NCBI GenBank assembly: GCA_903861125.1
Contig: CAIOTF010000031.1
Coordinates: 33,200-97,199, forward strand
DNA: 64,000 nt
Origin: an uncultured Ignavibacteriota bacterium
Lineage (GTDB): Bacteria > Bacteroidota > Ignavibacteria > UBA10030 > UBA8401
Direction of reading: 5' to 3'
Below, piece by piece: positions 1 through 9,421 of this stretch. A model generated the notes under the pieces. The model saw only the letters and a program-made list of their open reading frames with translations, did no database searches and had not been told where the DNA came from. The position numbers and the translations under genes are program-made. How positions within the stretch are numbered: the first letter of the stretch is position 1; the number at the start of each line of letters is the position of its first letter.

Positions 1-2
1 CA

Positions 3-368
3 AAGAAGGAATTGGTCAACGAATTTAATCCGCTTGAACTGAACTTGTGGGATTGGATCAACTTTTCAAAAGGTTGCTATATCGGTCAGGAAGTTATCGC
101 ACGTCTTGATGCATACAACAAAATTCAACGATGTTTGTGCAGAATATCTTCTGAAGCAAAGATCGATGCAGAGGAAATATTGATAGACGATGTCGGAGCT
201 GTCATAGGCAGAATCACTAGTGTAGTGCAAAAAGAAAACGAATATATCGGTCTTGCGGTTATTCGTTTGCAATGGTCAAAAGAGCTTCATCAAGTCAGGT
301 CAAAAGATAACAGTGCGGTTGTTACACTCGAAAAAATATTTGCAAAAAGAGCATATGGAAATACTTAA
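3..368 (+). CDS. ygfZ: YgfZ/GcvT-type folate-binding protein, C-terminal part (5' end outside window)
   Basis: The reading frame is open to the left edge, so this is the last 121 residues of a longer protein. The YgfZ signature KGCYIGQE lies near residues 21-28 of the visible part. It contains the conserved cysteine of the family (COG0354). YgfZ proteins are tetrahydrofolate-dependent helpers of iron–sulfur enzymes such as MiaB, related in fold to the glycine-cleavage T protein. The visible part covers the signature and the C-terminal barrel. A TTG at 12 could be taken as a start, but it would remove most of the fold, so the real start must lie upstream. The stop overlaps the start of the next gene, which suggests translational coupling. 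Confidence 0.88.
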   Translation, partial: KKELVNEFNPLELNLWDWINFSKGCYIGQEVIARLDAYNKIQRCLCRISSEAKIDAEEILIDDVGAVIGRITSVVQKENEYIGLAVIRLQWSKELHQVRSKDNSAVVTLEKIFAKRAYGNT

Positions 369-849
369 ACATACTGCGGGAACAAAAGAAGAACAATACG
401 AGCAATTACTGCCGCAAATATTTTCCATTATCGAGGATGAAGCGAGTCCGATAGCAAATATGGCCAATGTCGTTGCTGCATTGAAACAGACATTTTCTTT
501 CTATTCGTGGGTCGGTTTTTATCTCTATGACAAAATTGCTAATGAACTTGTTTTGGGACCGTTTCAGGGAAAGATCGCATGCACCAGAATTGCTGTTGGC
601 AAAGGGGTGTGCGGATCGTCGTACCAAAAGAAGGAAACGGTCATAGTGCCTGACGTCAACAATTTCCCCGGACACATTTTCTGCGATGGAAGTTCTAAAT
701 CGGAAATAGTCGTTCCTATTTTCCATAAGGATGAGATCATTGGTGTGCTGGACGTTGACAGCTATGACTTTGACAGTTTTAATGATACAGACAAAAAATA
801 TCTGGAACTCTTGCTTCATCACATAACGCCAAAAATTATTCTCACATGA
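355..849 (+). CDS. msrC: free methionine-(R)-sulfoxide reductase (GAF-domain fRMsr)
   Basis: This 164-residue protein is a single GAF domain of the YebR/fRMsr type. It reduces free methionine-R-sulfoxide with thioredoxin. The three family cysteines are Cys76 (ACTRI), Cys86 (GVCGSS) and Cys110 (HIFCDG). Their spacing of 10 and 24 residues equals that of Cys84, Cys94 and Cys118 in E. coli. ATG 355 is chosen because it starts just ahead of the GAF fold and overlaps the ygfZ stop. The frame is open further upstream to 253, but that would add residues lying wholly inside ygfZ. The stop overlaps the next gene's ATG. Confidence 0.9.
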   Translation: MEILKHTAGTKEEQYEQLLPQIFSIIEDEASPIANMANVVAALKQTFSFYSWVGFYLYDKIANELVLGPFQGKIACTRIAVGKGVCGSSYQKKETVIVPDVNNFPGHIFCDGSSKSEIVVPIFHKDEIIGVLDVDSYDFDSFNDTDKKYLELLLHHITPKIILT

Positions 850-1682
850 AAAAACAAAAGCTGCTAAAAGCACCAAAAGCATACAAGAATCCCGGATTTC
901 TTGCAAGCAGGGATGCCCGTCCTCTGCGAATCCTCTCTGAATTTTTAGAACCATTAAGCCGGTTCAATTATTACAATGTAAAAGATACGATCGTATTTTT
1001 CGGTTCGGCACGAATCAAACCGAGAAGTGAAACGATGAAACATCTTAGGGAGCTTGCTAAGAACAAAAGCAAAAAAAATATCCACTCAAAAGAATATCAT
1101 GAACAACTGCTGCAGGCTGAAGTTGCCGTAGAGATGTCCCGGTATTATGAAGATGCAAAGGAACTTTCAAGGCTAATAACTACATGGTCCAAAAAATTAA
1201 AAACGAAAAACCGTTTGCTTGTCTGTTCGGGAGGCGGACCAGGCATCATGGAAGCGGCAAACAAAGGAGCGATGCTAGCAAAAGGAGAGTCGATAGGGTT
1301 AAATATCAGTCTTCCTTTCGAGCAGTATCCGAATGAATACATAACACCGAAGTTCAATATGGAATTCCATTATTTCTTTATGAGAAAATTCTGGTTCATG
1401 TTCCTGGGTAAAGCGCTTGTAGCATTTCCGGGTGGCTTTGGAACTTTGGACGAGTTTTTTGAGTTATTAACATTATTACAGACCAAAAAGGTCGGGAAAA
1501 AAATGACGGTAATCATGTATGGAAAAAATTTCTGGAACAAGATCATCGACTTCAGAGCTTTGGTGAAGTACGGTATGATCAGTTCAGAAGATATGGATCT
1601 GTTTTCATTTGCTGATTCTCCCAAGGAGGCATTTGATATCCTTAAAAAGGATCTTTTAAAAAACTATTCCGAATTTCGATGA
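846..1682 (+). CDS. LOG-family protein (possible nucleoside 5'-monophosphate phosphoribohydrolase)
   Basis: This 278-residue Rossmann-like protein carries both LOG motifs: GGGPGIMEAANKGA around residues 129-142 and PGGFGTLDE at 195-203. The family was long called 'lysine decarboxylase'. Characterised members release the base from cytokinin-type or ordinary nucleoside monophosphates. It is longer than small LOG proteins (about 180-200 residues) because of a lysine-rich N-terminal extension of about 45 residues and an insert at residues 60-120. The start ATG overlaps the stop of the fRMsr gene, and its own stop overlaps the next start. The four genes are therefore one transcript. The substrate cannot be read from the sequence. 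Confidence 0.8.
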   Translation: MKKQKLLKAPKAYKNPGFLASRDARPLRILSEFLEPLSRFNYYNVKDTIVFFGSARIKPRSETMKHLRELAKNKSKKNIHSKEYHEQLLQAEVAVEMSRYYEDAKELSRLITTWSKKLKTKNRLLVCSGGGPGIMEAANKGAMLAKGESIGLNISLPFEQYPNEYITPKFNMEFHYFFMRKFWFMFLGKALVAFPGGFGTLDEFFELLTLLQTKKVGKKMTVIMYGKNFWNKIIDFRALVKYGMISSEDMDLFSFADSPKEAFDILKKDLLKNYSEFR

Positions 1683-2536
1683 ATGTATTGACAGAAAAGG
1701 AAGTGAACGAAATCAAGTCGCTCATTGCACTGCTCGATGATGAGGACGAGACTATCTATACCACAGTACGGGAACGACTATTAAGCTATAACGAAATGGC
1801 GTTGAACTTTCTGCCATTCATCGAAGAGAAAGTGACGATTGCTGAAAAACGATTGAGTGAAGTGAGAGAATTACTGATCCGTGCTTCATGCAAGGAGCAG
1901 CTTCGCCACTTAAAACGGAACAAAGAGGGTGATGTTGATTTGGAAGAAGGCGTTTTTCTTTTTGCGCGACAGCGGTATTATGATCTTGATGTTTCTCCAT
2001 ATATCGAACAACTGAATTTGTATGCATCGGCTCTGAAGGAAAAATTAACCACGGTTAACGATGAAACGGATATCCTTCGGCATGTAATAACTTTTTTTAC
2101 CGAAGAAAAACAATTTACCGGGAACAGGGAAGACTACTACAGCGAAGAGAATCACTATATCAACCGGGTAATTGATACAAAAATTGGAATACCGATAACC
2201 TTAAGTGTAATCTACCTGCTTGTCGGACAACGTATCAATTTGCCGATACGAGGGATTGGACTACCGGGACATTTTATCCTACGTTTCTCCTACGGAAGTT
2301 CGCATGTTTATTTTGATCCATTCAATGCCGGCAAGATACTCACATTGAGCGATTGTGAATCGATCGTTAAAAATTTAGGCTTCAATTTTACCGCAGAATA
2401 TCTTCAGCCTGTTTCCAATAGGCAGATTTTGGAGAGAATGCTCAGAAATATCATCCTTACGCTTGAAAAGAAACAGGATAAAGAACGTATAGAAACAATC
2501 AGACAATTCATTGATACTCTCAATTCAGATTTGTAA
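1679..2536 (+). CDS. SirB1-like transglutaminase-fold protein
   Basis: This 285-residue protein matches the SirB1/'transglutaminase-like' family (PF13369). The core segment at about residues 150-230 includes YYSEENHYINRVIDTKIGIP, the GLPGHFILRF strand and the YFDPFNAGK segment. It is preceded by a charged helical region. Family members are often fused to TPR repeats; none is obvious here. The biochemical role is unknown. It is the last gene of the operon, and the stop lies 17 nt before the tmRNA gene. Confidence 0.75.
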   Translation: MNVLTEKEVNEIKSLIALLDDEDETIYTTVRERLLSYNEMALNFLPFIEEKVTIAEKRLSEVRELLIRASCKEQLRHLKRNKEGDVDLEEGVFLFARQRYYDLDVSPYIEQLNLYASALKEKLTTVNDETDILRHVITFFTEEKQFTGNREDYYSEENHYINRVIDTKIGIPITLSVIYLLVGQRINLPIRGIGLPGHFILRFSYGSSHVYFDPFNAGKILTLSDCESIVKNLGFNFTAEYLQPVSNRQILERMLRNIILTLEKKQDKERIETIRQFIDTLNSDL

Positions 2537-2552
2537 CTTGTAGGTGTCCAAT

Positions 2553-2911
2553 GGGGGTGTTTTGGCTTCGACGGGGTCGGGAATGGATGGATTTGCATAC
2601 CGTGCACGCCTTTACGCACGTTAATCTCAGGGCAAAACAATAAATGCAGATAACTACGGTTACGCACTCGCCGCTTAATTAGCCACGAGCGCCAATACAG
2701 AACTCTCCTGATGGAACTGTAACGGCGTCGACTTAGTCAGGATAGTTGGTGTTCGGTTAAGGTAGCACCAATGAGCTTTCAAACCCTTGACTGCGGTCCG
2801 GATGTTTTGCGCTCAACCAAGAGTCCGGAATTAAGATAAAACGATGAGCTATGTATGTAGACGATCTATTGGTTTTCACTTCGGACCGGGGTTCGAATCC
2901 CCGCACCTCCA
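2553..2911 (+). ncRNA. ssrA: transfer-messenger RNA (tmRNA)
   Basis: The 5' end carries the universal GGGGGTGTTTTGGCTTCGAC block and the 3' end a T-arm with GGTTCGAATCC. The first seven bases (2553-2559) pair with 2904-2910, with one G-U pair, to form the acceptor stem. CCA is not encoded. The resume codon is GCA at 2646. The tag reads ADNYGYALAA and ends at TAA 2676-2678. This is a one-piece tmRNA of about 359 nt. It rescues stalled ribosomes and marks the peptide for proteolysis. A terminator follows at 2938. Confidence 0.96.
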
Positions 2912-2937
2912 CAAAGCAATAATTAAATGATATAACA

Positions 2938-2970
2938 TGCCAAGTCATAATGACTTGGCAAGTTTATTTT
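2938..2970 (+). terminator. intrinsic terminator of tmRNA
   Basis: A near-perfect palindrome has 11-bp arms TGCCAAGTCAT/ATGACTTGGCA around one base. It is followed directly by AGTTTATTTT. It separates tmRNA from dapF. Confidence 0.85.
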
Positions 2971-2981
2971 AAGAGTAATCT

Positions 2982-3809
2982 ATGAAAATACCATTCACAA
3001 AAATGAGCGGCGCCGGAAATGACTTTGTTGTTGTCGATAACCGTAACGCCATCATCAGTAAACCATCTGAATTCTCGCAGGCAGTATGTAACCGCAGACT
3101 TGGGATAGGAGCCGACGGCATTTTACTCATAGAAAAAAGCGATATTTCTGATTTTACCATGAAATATTATAATGCTGATGGTTCAAATGCCGGTATGTGT
3201 GGAAATGGAGGCCGTTGTATTGCGAAATATGCATTTGATAACAAAATTGTTACTCATGAAAAGTTCAGTTTTGAGGGATTTGGACACATTTATAATGTTT
3301 CAAGGATTGATCCGACAACGTATGCTTTATCAATGAAAGATCCTATTTGTCTTATACTCAATCAAAACATTGAATTTGAGGGAAAGATTTTAAAAGGTAA
3401 TTATCTTAATACTGGAACGGATCATTCGATTATTTTCCTGGATGATAACCCTGAATTTGGCTCGCTGGAATCAGTAGATGTATTTGCACTCGGAAGATCA
3501 ATTCGATATCATCCTGTATATTCGCCTAAAGGAACCAATGTAAATTTTGTTTCATGCGAAGGCTCTAATGTGATTAAAATAAGAACTTATGAGCGAGGAG
3601 TTGAAGATGAAACTTTAGCTTGTGGGACAGGATCGGTGGCAAGTGCGCTGTTGAGTTCGCTGAAATATACCATGGTTAGTCCAGTATCTGTGATAGTTCA
3701 AAGTGGAGAAACTCTTGAAATATCGTTTGAAAGAAGCGAAACTCAGTTTAGGAATGTGATATTAAAAGGAAGCGCAACGATTACGTTTACTGGCGAAATT
3801 GATGTGTGA
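2982..3809 (+). CDS. dapF: diaminopimelate epimerase
   Basis: This 275-residue enzyme interconverts LL- and meso-diaminopimelate, the last step towards the peptidoglycan and lysine precursor. The two catalytic cysteines are visible: Cys73 in NAGMCGNGGR and Cys214 in LACGTGS. The N-terminal GAGNDFVVVDN motif is also present. Length is typical. It starts 12 nt after the tmRNA terminator, so it is probably transcribed on its own. It faces polX convergently. Supports a meso-DAP type, Gram-negative cell wall. Confidence 0.96.
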   Translation: MKIPFTKMSGAGNDFVVVDNRNAIISKPSEFSQAVCNRRLGIGADGILLIEKSDISDFTMKYYNADGSNAGMCGNGGRCIAKYAFDNKIVTHEKFSFEGFGHIYNVSRIDPTTYALSMKDPICLILNQNIEFEGKILKGNYLNTGTDHSIIFLDDNPEFGSLESVDVFALGRSIRYHPVYSPKGTNVNFVSCEGSNVIKIRTYERGVEDETLACGTGSVASALLSSLKYTMVSPVSVIVQSGETLEISFERSETQFRNVILKGSATITFTGEIDV

Positions 3810-3956
3810 TTTTTATTGGACAATGAACGATTAGAATATTTTGATAAACTAAATGTAACAGATGCATAGAAATCCAATTCATAACAAGCATAATAATTCA
3901 TTGGATATGTGTTTGAAGCAGCCTAAGTTTATGTGGTAAATATGAAATATCAATGC

Positions 3957-3974
3957 ACATAATATATATTATGT
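3957..3974. repeat. 18-bp perfect AT palindrome between convergent dapF and polX
   Basis: ACATAATATATATTATGT equals its own reverse complement. It lies inside the 193-bp gap between the convergent ends of dapF and polX. No GC-rich terminator is visible in that gap, and no other feature was recognised there. Confidence 0.5.
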
Positions 3975-4002
3975 TAAGTAGACGATGCCGAATTAAATAA
4001 TG

Positions 4003-5766
4003 TTATTTATTCAAGTAATTCAATATTTTTTTCAACGATTTAGTATTTAGTACATCGTTCTTTTTGCACCACCCTTTCCGTGCAATTCCAACGCCATATC
4101 GGACATCGTTAAGTCCTGCTACAACATGTGCGTCTGGGTTAATAACAATCATGACTCCCTTGCTGACAGCATATTTCACCATTCTCCAATCTAAATCCAA
4201 TCGCATTGGGTGTGCGTTAATCTCTATCGCTTTTCCAAGGTCAGCTGCTGCGTTAATGATTTCTATCTGATTTACGGCATACCCGTCCCGGTCTAACAGT
4301 AACCGTCCTGTAAGATGTCCTAACATTGTTACATGCTTGTTCTTTAGTGCCTTCAAAATTCTCTTCGTCATATCAACTTCACTCAATTTGAAATTGCTGT
4401 GTATTGAAGCAACTACGTAATCAAATGAAGCTAACTGCTTGTTCTGAAAGTCTAAATCCCCATTTGTAAGAATATCTACTTCGGTCCCTTTGAAGAGGAT
4501 AAAATTTTTGAATTTGGCATTAAGTGCATCTATCTCTTTAATCTGTTTCCTTACGCGATCTTCTGAAAGCCCGTTTGCATACGCTGCAGCCTTGCTGTGA
4601 TCAGCTATACCAAGATAGTCCCAACCTAGCTTTTGAGCCCCCTCAGCCATCTGTAACAGAGTATTTTGTCCGTCACTATAATTTGTATGACAATGAAACG
4701 TACCTTTAATATCCGCATATGTGATTAAATTTGGTATTTTACCCGTTTTAGCAAATTCAATTTCTCCCAAATCTTCGCGAAGTTCAGGTTCAACATACTG
4801 AAGGCCTAATGCTTTGTAAATATCCGGTTCATTAGAACATTTGATAGGTTTTTTCCCTTTTGACCTCTTTTCAGCAGTATCTAAAATATTAAATCCATAT
4901 TCATTTAAGGTCCAGCCATGTTCACGAGCCAAAGAGCGCATTCGTACATTATGTTCTTTACTTCCGGTAAAATAATTGAGAGCAAAAGGAAATTCAGCAT
5001 CATCCACGACGCGCAGATCGCAATTTATTCCGGAGATCAACACAACACTTGATTTTGTTTCTCCGTGACCTGTTATTCGTTCCACAGAAGCATGCGAAGT
5101 AAAAAGGTCCATGATAAGTTTGACATAGTTCTTTTTTGCACTGACTACAATATCTATGTCTCCAATGGTCTCTTTATGCCGGCGAAGACTTCCTGCAATT
5201 TCTGCACGGATTACTCCGCGAAGGGATTTGACGTCATCAAAAATTGTTTGTGCCGCTTTCTCTGCTGCGTTAATAAGAAATCGAGAAGAATGTTTACGGA
5301 ACTGATCAATACTCTGAAGAATATTTTCCTCGGTTTTCTTGCCGAAACCTTCCTGTGTTCCTAATGTGCCGGCTTTAGCAGCTTTCTCCAACGCATCAAT
5401 AGATGATATGTTCATCTTCTTATAAAGGAATGCCACTTTCTTCGGTCCCATTCCCTGCAGTTTCAGCATATCAAATATGCCGGACGGAAATTCTTTTTTC
5501 AGGCTTTCATGGTCCGGAGATTTCCCTGTTTTGACAAGATCAGAGATCACCTTTGCCGTACTTTCTCCGATTCCTTTGATCTTTCGGATATCTCCGCCAT
5601 CGACAAGTGTCGACATGTCATCGGTAACACCGGCAAGCACTCGTGCCGCATTGTGAAATGCTCTGCTCTTAAAGGGATTCTCCCCTTTAAGTTCGAGAAG
5701 TGTTCCAACTTCGTCCAATATGTCGCAAATAGTAGACTTATCCATTGCTTCAATATCGCTTTTCAA
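4003..5766 (-). CDS. polX: DNA polymerase/3'-5' exonuclease PolX
   Basis: This 587-residue protein has the full bacterial PolX layout. Helix-hairpin-helix segments come first (GIGEST near 65-70, GMGPKK near 105-110). The polymerase-beta palm follows, with GSLRR at 192-196, catalytic Asp203 and Asp205 (DIDIVV) and Asp250 (NCDLRV). The C-terminal PHP phosphoesterase domain has HCHTNYSDG from 358 and GIADHS near 386-391. Such enzymes fill short gaps in base-excision repair and trim 3' ends with the PHP domain. Its start overlaps the trpG stop by 17 nt, so it is probably co-transcribed with the trp genes. Confidence 0.93.
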   Translation of the reverse strand: MKSDIEAMDKSTICDILDEVGTLLELKGENPFKSRAFHNAARVLAGVTDDMSTLVDGGDIRKIKGIGESTAKVISDLVKTGKSPDHESLKKEFPSGIFDMLKLQGMGPKKVAFLYKKMNISSIDALEKAAKAGTLGTQEGFGKKTEENILQSIDQFRKHSSRFLINAAEKAAQTIFDDVKSLRGVIRAEIAGSLRRHKETIGDIDIVVSAKKNYVKLIMDLFTSHASVERITGHGETKSSVVLISGINCDLRVVDDAEFPFALNYFTGSKEHNVRMRSLAREHGWTLNEYGFNILDTAEKRSKGKKPIKCSNEPDIYKALGLQYVEPELREDLGEIEFAKTGKIPNLITYADIKGTFHCHTNYSDGQNTLLQMAEGAQKLGWDYLGIADHSKAAAYANGLSEDRVRKQIKEIDALNAKFKNFILFKGTEVDILTNGDLDFQNKQLASFDYVVASIHSNFKLSEVDMTKRILKALKNKHVTMLGHLTGRLLLDRDGYAVNQIEIINAAADLGKAIEINAHPMRLDLDWRMVKYAVSKGVMIVINPDAHVVAGLNDVRYGVGIARKGWCKKNDVLNTKSLKKILNYLNK

Positions 5767-6319
5767 TAAAATTTCTTAATAATACTTTCCCGTGCTGTGT
5801 GGCAATTGACTCGGGGTGAAATTGAACTCCGAAAACCGGATATTGCTTATGCTGAACTCCCATTACTACACCATCAATGGTTGTTGCCGTCACTTCTAGA
5901 ACTTCCGGCATGGTTTCCGGGGCTATAACAAGTGAATGATAGCGCGCCGCAAGGAAACGATTTGGAATTGATTTGAAGATACCTTTTCCAGTGTGTATCA
6001 CTTCAGAAGTTTTTCCATGAACAACCGTTGGAGCTTTCACAACATCGCCACCAAACGCATCGCCGATCGATTGATGTCCGAGACAAACTCCGAGAATCGG
6101 AATCTCTTTATAAAATTCTTTAATGAGAGGAACAGAGACACCTGCTTCTTTCGGTGTACATGGCCCGGGAGAAATAACAATAGCGTGCGGTTTGAGTGAA
6201 CGGATCTCTTCGATCGATATTTTATCATTACGGACTACATTCATGACAACATCCATCTCACCGAGATATTGAACGAGATTGTACGTGAATGAATCGTAAT
6301 TATCTATAATTAAAATCAT
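5750..6319 (-). CDS. trpG: anthranilate/aminodeoxychorismate synthase component II (glutamine amidotransferase)
   Basis: This 189-residue class-I glutamine amidotransferase has Cys79 in GVCLGHQ and the His168/Glu170 pair in FHPES. It hydrolyses glutamine and passes ammonia to TrpE. TrpG and PabA are not separable by sequence alone. The trpE gene directly upstream argues for TrpG, but the protein may serve both tryptophan and folate synthesis. The remaining trp genes are not in the window. Confidence 0.92.
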   Translation of the reverse strand: MILIIDNYDSFTYNLVQYLGEMDVVMNVVRNDKISIEEIRSLKPHAIVISPGPCTPKEAGVSVPLIKEFYKEIPILGVCLGHQSIGDAFGGDVVKAPTVVHGKTSEVIHTGKGIFKSIPNRFLAARYHSLVIAPETMPEVLEVTATTIDGVVMGVQHKQYPVFGVQFHPESIATQHGKVLLRNFIEKRY

Positions 6320-6369
6320 AAATGTAATTTACCTTTGGCTATATGTGTTTACCATGGCAAATGTTTTGA

Positions 6370-7866
6370 TTATAAAATTGTTGTTGCATCAACGGCGCGT
6401 ATGACGGCATCCATTTTCATAAGCGTTTCCAGATATTCTTTTTCGGGAACCGAGTCGTAGACTATCCCTGCGCCTGCCTGGAAATAGGCATAACCGTCCT
6501 TGATGATTGTTGTGCGAATGGCTATGCACGAATCGAGGTTACCGGAAAAATCCAGATAACCGATCGCACCGCCATATATGCCACGTTTCACCGGTTCAAG
6601 TTCTGCAATAATCTCCATAGCACGTATCTTCGGAGCACCAGAAAGCGTTCCGGCCGGGAAACAGGAAAAGAATGCATCAATGGCTGAGAGTCCTTTTTTT
6701 AGTCTCCCCTTAACGTTCGAAACAATGTGCATCACATGCGAATATTTTTCGATTACCATATATTCCGTTACATCCACATTGCCGAATTCGCTGATTCTCC
6801 CAATATCATTCCGGCCAAGATCAATCAGCATTAAATGTTCAGCTAGTTCTTTGGGATCGCTAAGTAAATCCTTCGCCAGCGCAATATCTTCCTCTTCGTT
6901 TTTTCCGCGCCGCCTCGTTCCTGCCAATGGACGCGTTTCAACAATACCATTCTCCACGCGTACAAGTAATTCTGGAGAAGATCCTGCAATACATAATCCG
7001 TTCAGTGAAAAATAGTACATGTATGGAGATGGATTGATCACACGCAGCATGCGGTATACAGCAAACGGATCTCCGTCATATTTCCGTTTCATCCTGTGCG
7101 AAGGAAGCACTTGGAAGATATCTCCTTCAACAATATAGGCGATGGATTTCTCTACCATCTTCTCATACTCAAACTTGCTTACTGCTTGCTCCATTGTGCC
7201 TACCACAGAACGCTGCATTTCGGCCGATACTATTTTCCGAAGAATCTGTTTCATCTTTTGGATCTCTGAAACGGCCTTTTCATACTCGGTTTTCAATTCC
7301 GATTCTGATGCATGCGCAGGAACATATGCATTTGAAACGATGAGAAGTTTTCGCTTTACATTATCAAATACAAATAAGGTATCCAGAAACATCAGCAGTG
7401 AATCGTCAAGTTTCAACTCGTCCAGTTTTGCAGAAGGAATGTTCTCGATTAATTGAACCGTCTCATAACCGAAATATCCTATTGCACCGCTTGCCAGTCT
7501 CGGTAAGCCCTCAACAACCGCTGTCTTGTAATGCGAAAATATTTTCTTAAGCGCTTCAACCGGCTCGGTAATACCTTCGACCAATTTCGGCAGGACGGTA
7601 ACATCGGGATGGCGGGACTGTATCTGAAACTGTGAACCGCGAATAATAAAATTACTGAATGGATTGAAACCAATGAAAGAATATCGTCCAATCTTCTCCC
7701 CCCCCTCGATACTTTCCAAAAGGAAGGAATATGGACTTTCATCACGCACCTTGAGATACACAGACACCGGAGTTTCTGTATCTGCAAGGATTTCATCAAA
7801 CAACGGAATGACATTTCCCTGCGATGTTAATTCTTTGAATTCTTCAAAAGAGATCATAGGCATCAC
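6370..7866 (-). CDS. trpE: anthranilate synthase component I
   Basis: This 498-residue chorismate-binding enzyme makes anthranilate. The N-terminal LLES at 49-52 is the tryptophan feedback site, so the enzyme should be inhibited by tryptophan. The C-terminal catalytic domain shows DIFQVLPS, SSPELLVR, TRPLAGTRRRG, DLGRNDIGR and FPAGTLSGAPK. A GTG, an ATG and a second ATG lie within four codons at the start. None has a clear ribosome site, so the exact start is uncertain by three residues. trpG follows after 50 nt. I saw no Trp-rich leader peptide upstream. Confidence 0.94.
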   Translation of the reverse strand: MMPMISFEEFKELTSQGNVIPLFDEILADTETPVSVYLKVRDESPYSFLLESIEGGEKIGRYSFIGFNPFSNFIIRGSQFQIQSRHPDVTVLPKLVEGITEPVEALKKIFSHYKTAVVEGLPRLASGAIGYFGYETVQLIENIPSAKLDELKLDDSLLMFLDTLFVFDNVKRKLLIVSNAYVPAHASESELKTEYEKAVSEIQKMKQILRKIVSAEMQRSVVGTMEQAVSKFEYEKMVEKSIAYIVEGDIFQVLPSHRMKRKYDGDPFAVYRMLRVINPSPYMYYFSLNGLCIAGSSPELLVRVENGIVETRPLAGTRRRGKNEEEDIALAKDLLSDPKELAEHLMLIDLGRNDIGRISEFGNVDVTEYMVIEKYSHVMHIVSNVKGRLKKGLSAIDAFFSCFPAGTLSGAPKIRAMEIIAELEPVKRGIYGGAIGYLDFSGNLDSCIAIRTTIIKDGYAYFQAGAGIVYDSVPEKEYLETLMKMDAVIRAVDATTIL

Positions 7867-7908
7867 GATACGACAAATGAGCGTTCCCGCCCGGACTGCA
7901 TAATATTA

Positions 7909-8370
7909 TTAAACAATAATCTTGGGCCAATGGATTATTGCTTTGCCCGCTTCATAAGAATCAACCAGTTTGCGTACTTCATCGGGAACAGCGGAAGATT
8001 TTCCTGTCTTTGGATCGGTCCATACCATAATTGCAACATTCTTTGCCACCGGTAATTGTGTGTTTGTATTGATCATCACCGCTTCGCAGACAATACTCGA
8101 ATTCTTTATCGACGAAACACGGGTATAAATCTTCAATTGGTCATCATATGTAGCAGAGTTCAAATAGTCGATTTCATTCCTTACGATAACTATCCTTATC
8201 GTACCTTTTATAGAACGTTCATCAACCTTCACACCAATCGCCTTAAAATATTCAACCCGTGCAATTTCAAAATAGAGTAAATAATTGCCGTTATGGACAA
8301 TGCCCTGCCAATCGATCTCGTAATTACGAACTGTTACGGAATGAGTATGTTTAAATGTTGAAAGGTCCAC
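7909..8370 (-). CDS. hotdog-fold acyl-CoA thioesterase (YbgC/4-hydroxybenzoyl-CoA type)
   Basis: This 153-residue hotdog protein has the 4HBT signature with Asp20: EIDWQGIVHNGNYLLYFE. Enzymes of this group hydrolyse short acyl-CoA or aryl-CoA thioesters, or acyl-ACP. No Tol-Pal genes, the classic YbgC neighbours, are visible, and the substrate is unknown. It lies 12 nt downstream of the ltaE stop region and 42 nt before trpE, inside the same run of minus-strand genes. Confidence 0.82.
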   Translation of the reverse strand: MDLSTFKHTHSVTVRNYEIDWQGIVHNGNYLLYFEIARVEYFKAIGVKVDERSIKGTIRIVIVRNEIDYLNSATYDDQLKIYTRVSSIKNSSIVCEAVMINTNTQLPVAKNVAIMVWTDPKTGKSSAVPDEVRKLVDSYEAGKAIIHWPKIIV

Positions 8371-8381
8371 AACCTGAATCC

Positions 8382-9419
8382 TTACTGAAAGATTTGTTTA
8401 AATTTATCGACAGCATACTTCACTTGGTCCATCGAAACATCTAGATGCATCAATGCACGAAATTTAGTGAACGTTCCGACGGAGATAAGCACATTTTGTT
8501 TGTTTAATAGCGCTATCACCTCCTGCGGAGTTTTTCCCGTCTTAAGAACGTCGACAAGAACAATATTTGTTTGTACGCTTTCCAAATCAATATCAAACTC
8601 TTTGATGGAGGAAAGTTCTTTTGCAAAGAATTTTGCTTTTTCGTGATCCTCTTTCATCCTCGCAATATTGTGTTGAACGGCATACAGAGCACCAGCGGCT
8701 AGTATCCCTGATTGTCTCATCCCACCGCCAAATACTTTCCGCCACTTATGCGCTTTCGTCACGAATTCTTTTGTTCCGCAGATCGCGGAACCGACCGGAG
8801 CGCCAAGCCCCTTTGAGAAGCAGACCGAAACCGAATCGAAATGTTGCGCCCATTCTTTCATTGGAATTTCAGTTGCCACGGATGCATTCCACAACCGTGC
8901 ACCATCAAGATGGAAAAGAATTTCTCGCTCTTTACAAAATGCGGAAAGCTTTTTAATCTCTTCCAGCGGAAAAACAGCTCCGCCAGCCCGATTATGTGTA
9001 TTTTCAACACAAATAACACGCGTACGGGGCATATAATATATTGCCGGACGGATATGAGGCGGCAAGTCATCGGCACGGAACACACCGCGAATGCCCGGCA
9101 CAGTTTTGACCTGCACGGCGGACATAACAGCCGGTGCTGCAGTTTCATAGTTAAACATATGAGCATCCTGCTCCATAATCACTTCATCCCCCATCTCGGT
9201 ATGTGCTTTCAACGCTAGCTGGTTGCTCATACAACCGCTAGGGACAAAAAGAGCTTTTTCCTTCCCCAATAAGCTTGCCACGGTCTCCTGCAGCATATTC
9301 ACAGTTGGATCTTCTCCAAATACATCATCCCCTACCTCAGCGTTTGCCATCGCTTCACGCATTGCTTTTGATGGTTTGGTAACAGTATCACTACGCAGGT
9401 CAATAAATTGCTGGCTCAT
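8382..9419 (-). CDS. ltaE: low-specificity L-threonine aldolase
   Basis: This 345-residue fold-type I PLP enzyme cleaves threonine or allo-threonine into glycine and acetaldehyde. The cofactor lysine is Lys203 in [13 protein letters not shown], and the aspartate that holds the pyridine nitrogen is Asp172 in [10 protein letters not shown]. The N-terminal [11 protein letters not shown] is characteristic. Length is typical. It sits 2 nt after lnt in an operon of unrelated enzymes. Confidence 0.92.
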   Translation of the reverse strand: MSQQFIDLRSDTVTKPSKAMREAMANAEVGDDVFGEDPTVNMLQETVASLLGKEKALFVPSGCMSNQLALKAHTEMGDEVIMEQDAHMFNYETAAPAVMSAVQVKTVPGIRGVFRADDLPPHIRPAIYYMPRTRVICVENTHNRAGGAVFPLEEIKKLSAFCKEREILFHLDGARLWNASVATEIPMKEWAQHFDSVSVCFSKGLGAPVGSAICGTKEFVTKAHKWRKVFGGGMRQSGILAAGALYAVQHNIARMKEDHEKAKFFAKELSSIKEFDIDLESVQTNIVLVDVLKTGKTPQEVIALLNKQNVLISVGTFTKFRALMHLDVSMDQVKYAVDKFKQIFQ

Positions 9420-9421
9420 AA

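Noticed and set aside
2757..2948. 63-residue minus-strand frame
   Set aside because: It lies inside the tmRNA and reads its T-arm backwards.
3810..3866. In-frame open stretch of 18 codons right after the dapF TGA
   Set aside because: DapF is complete at its normal length, so read-through is not needed. A short open stretch in AT-rich DNA is expected by chance.
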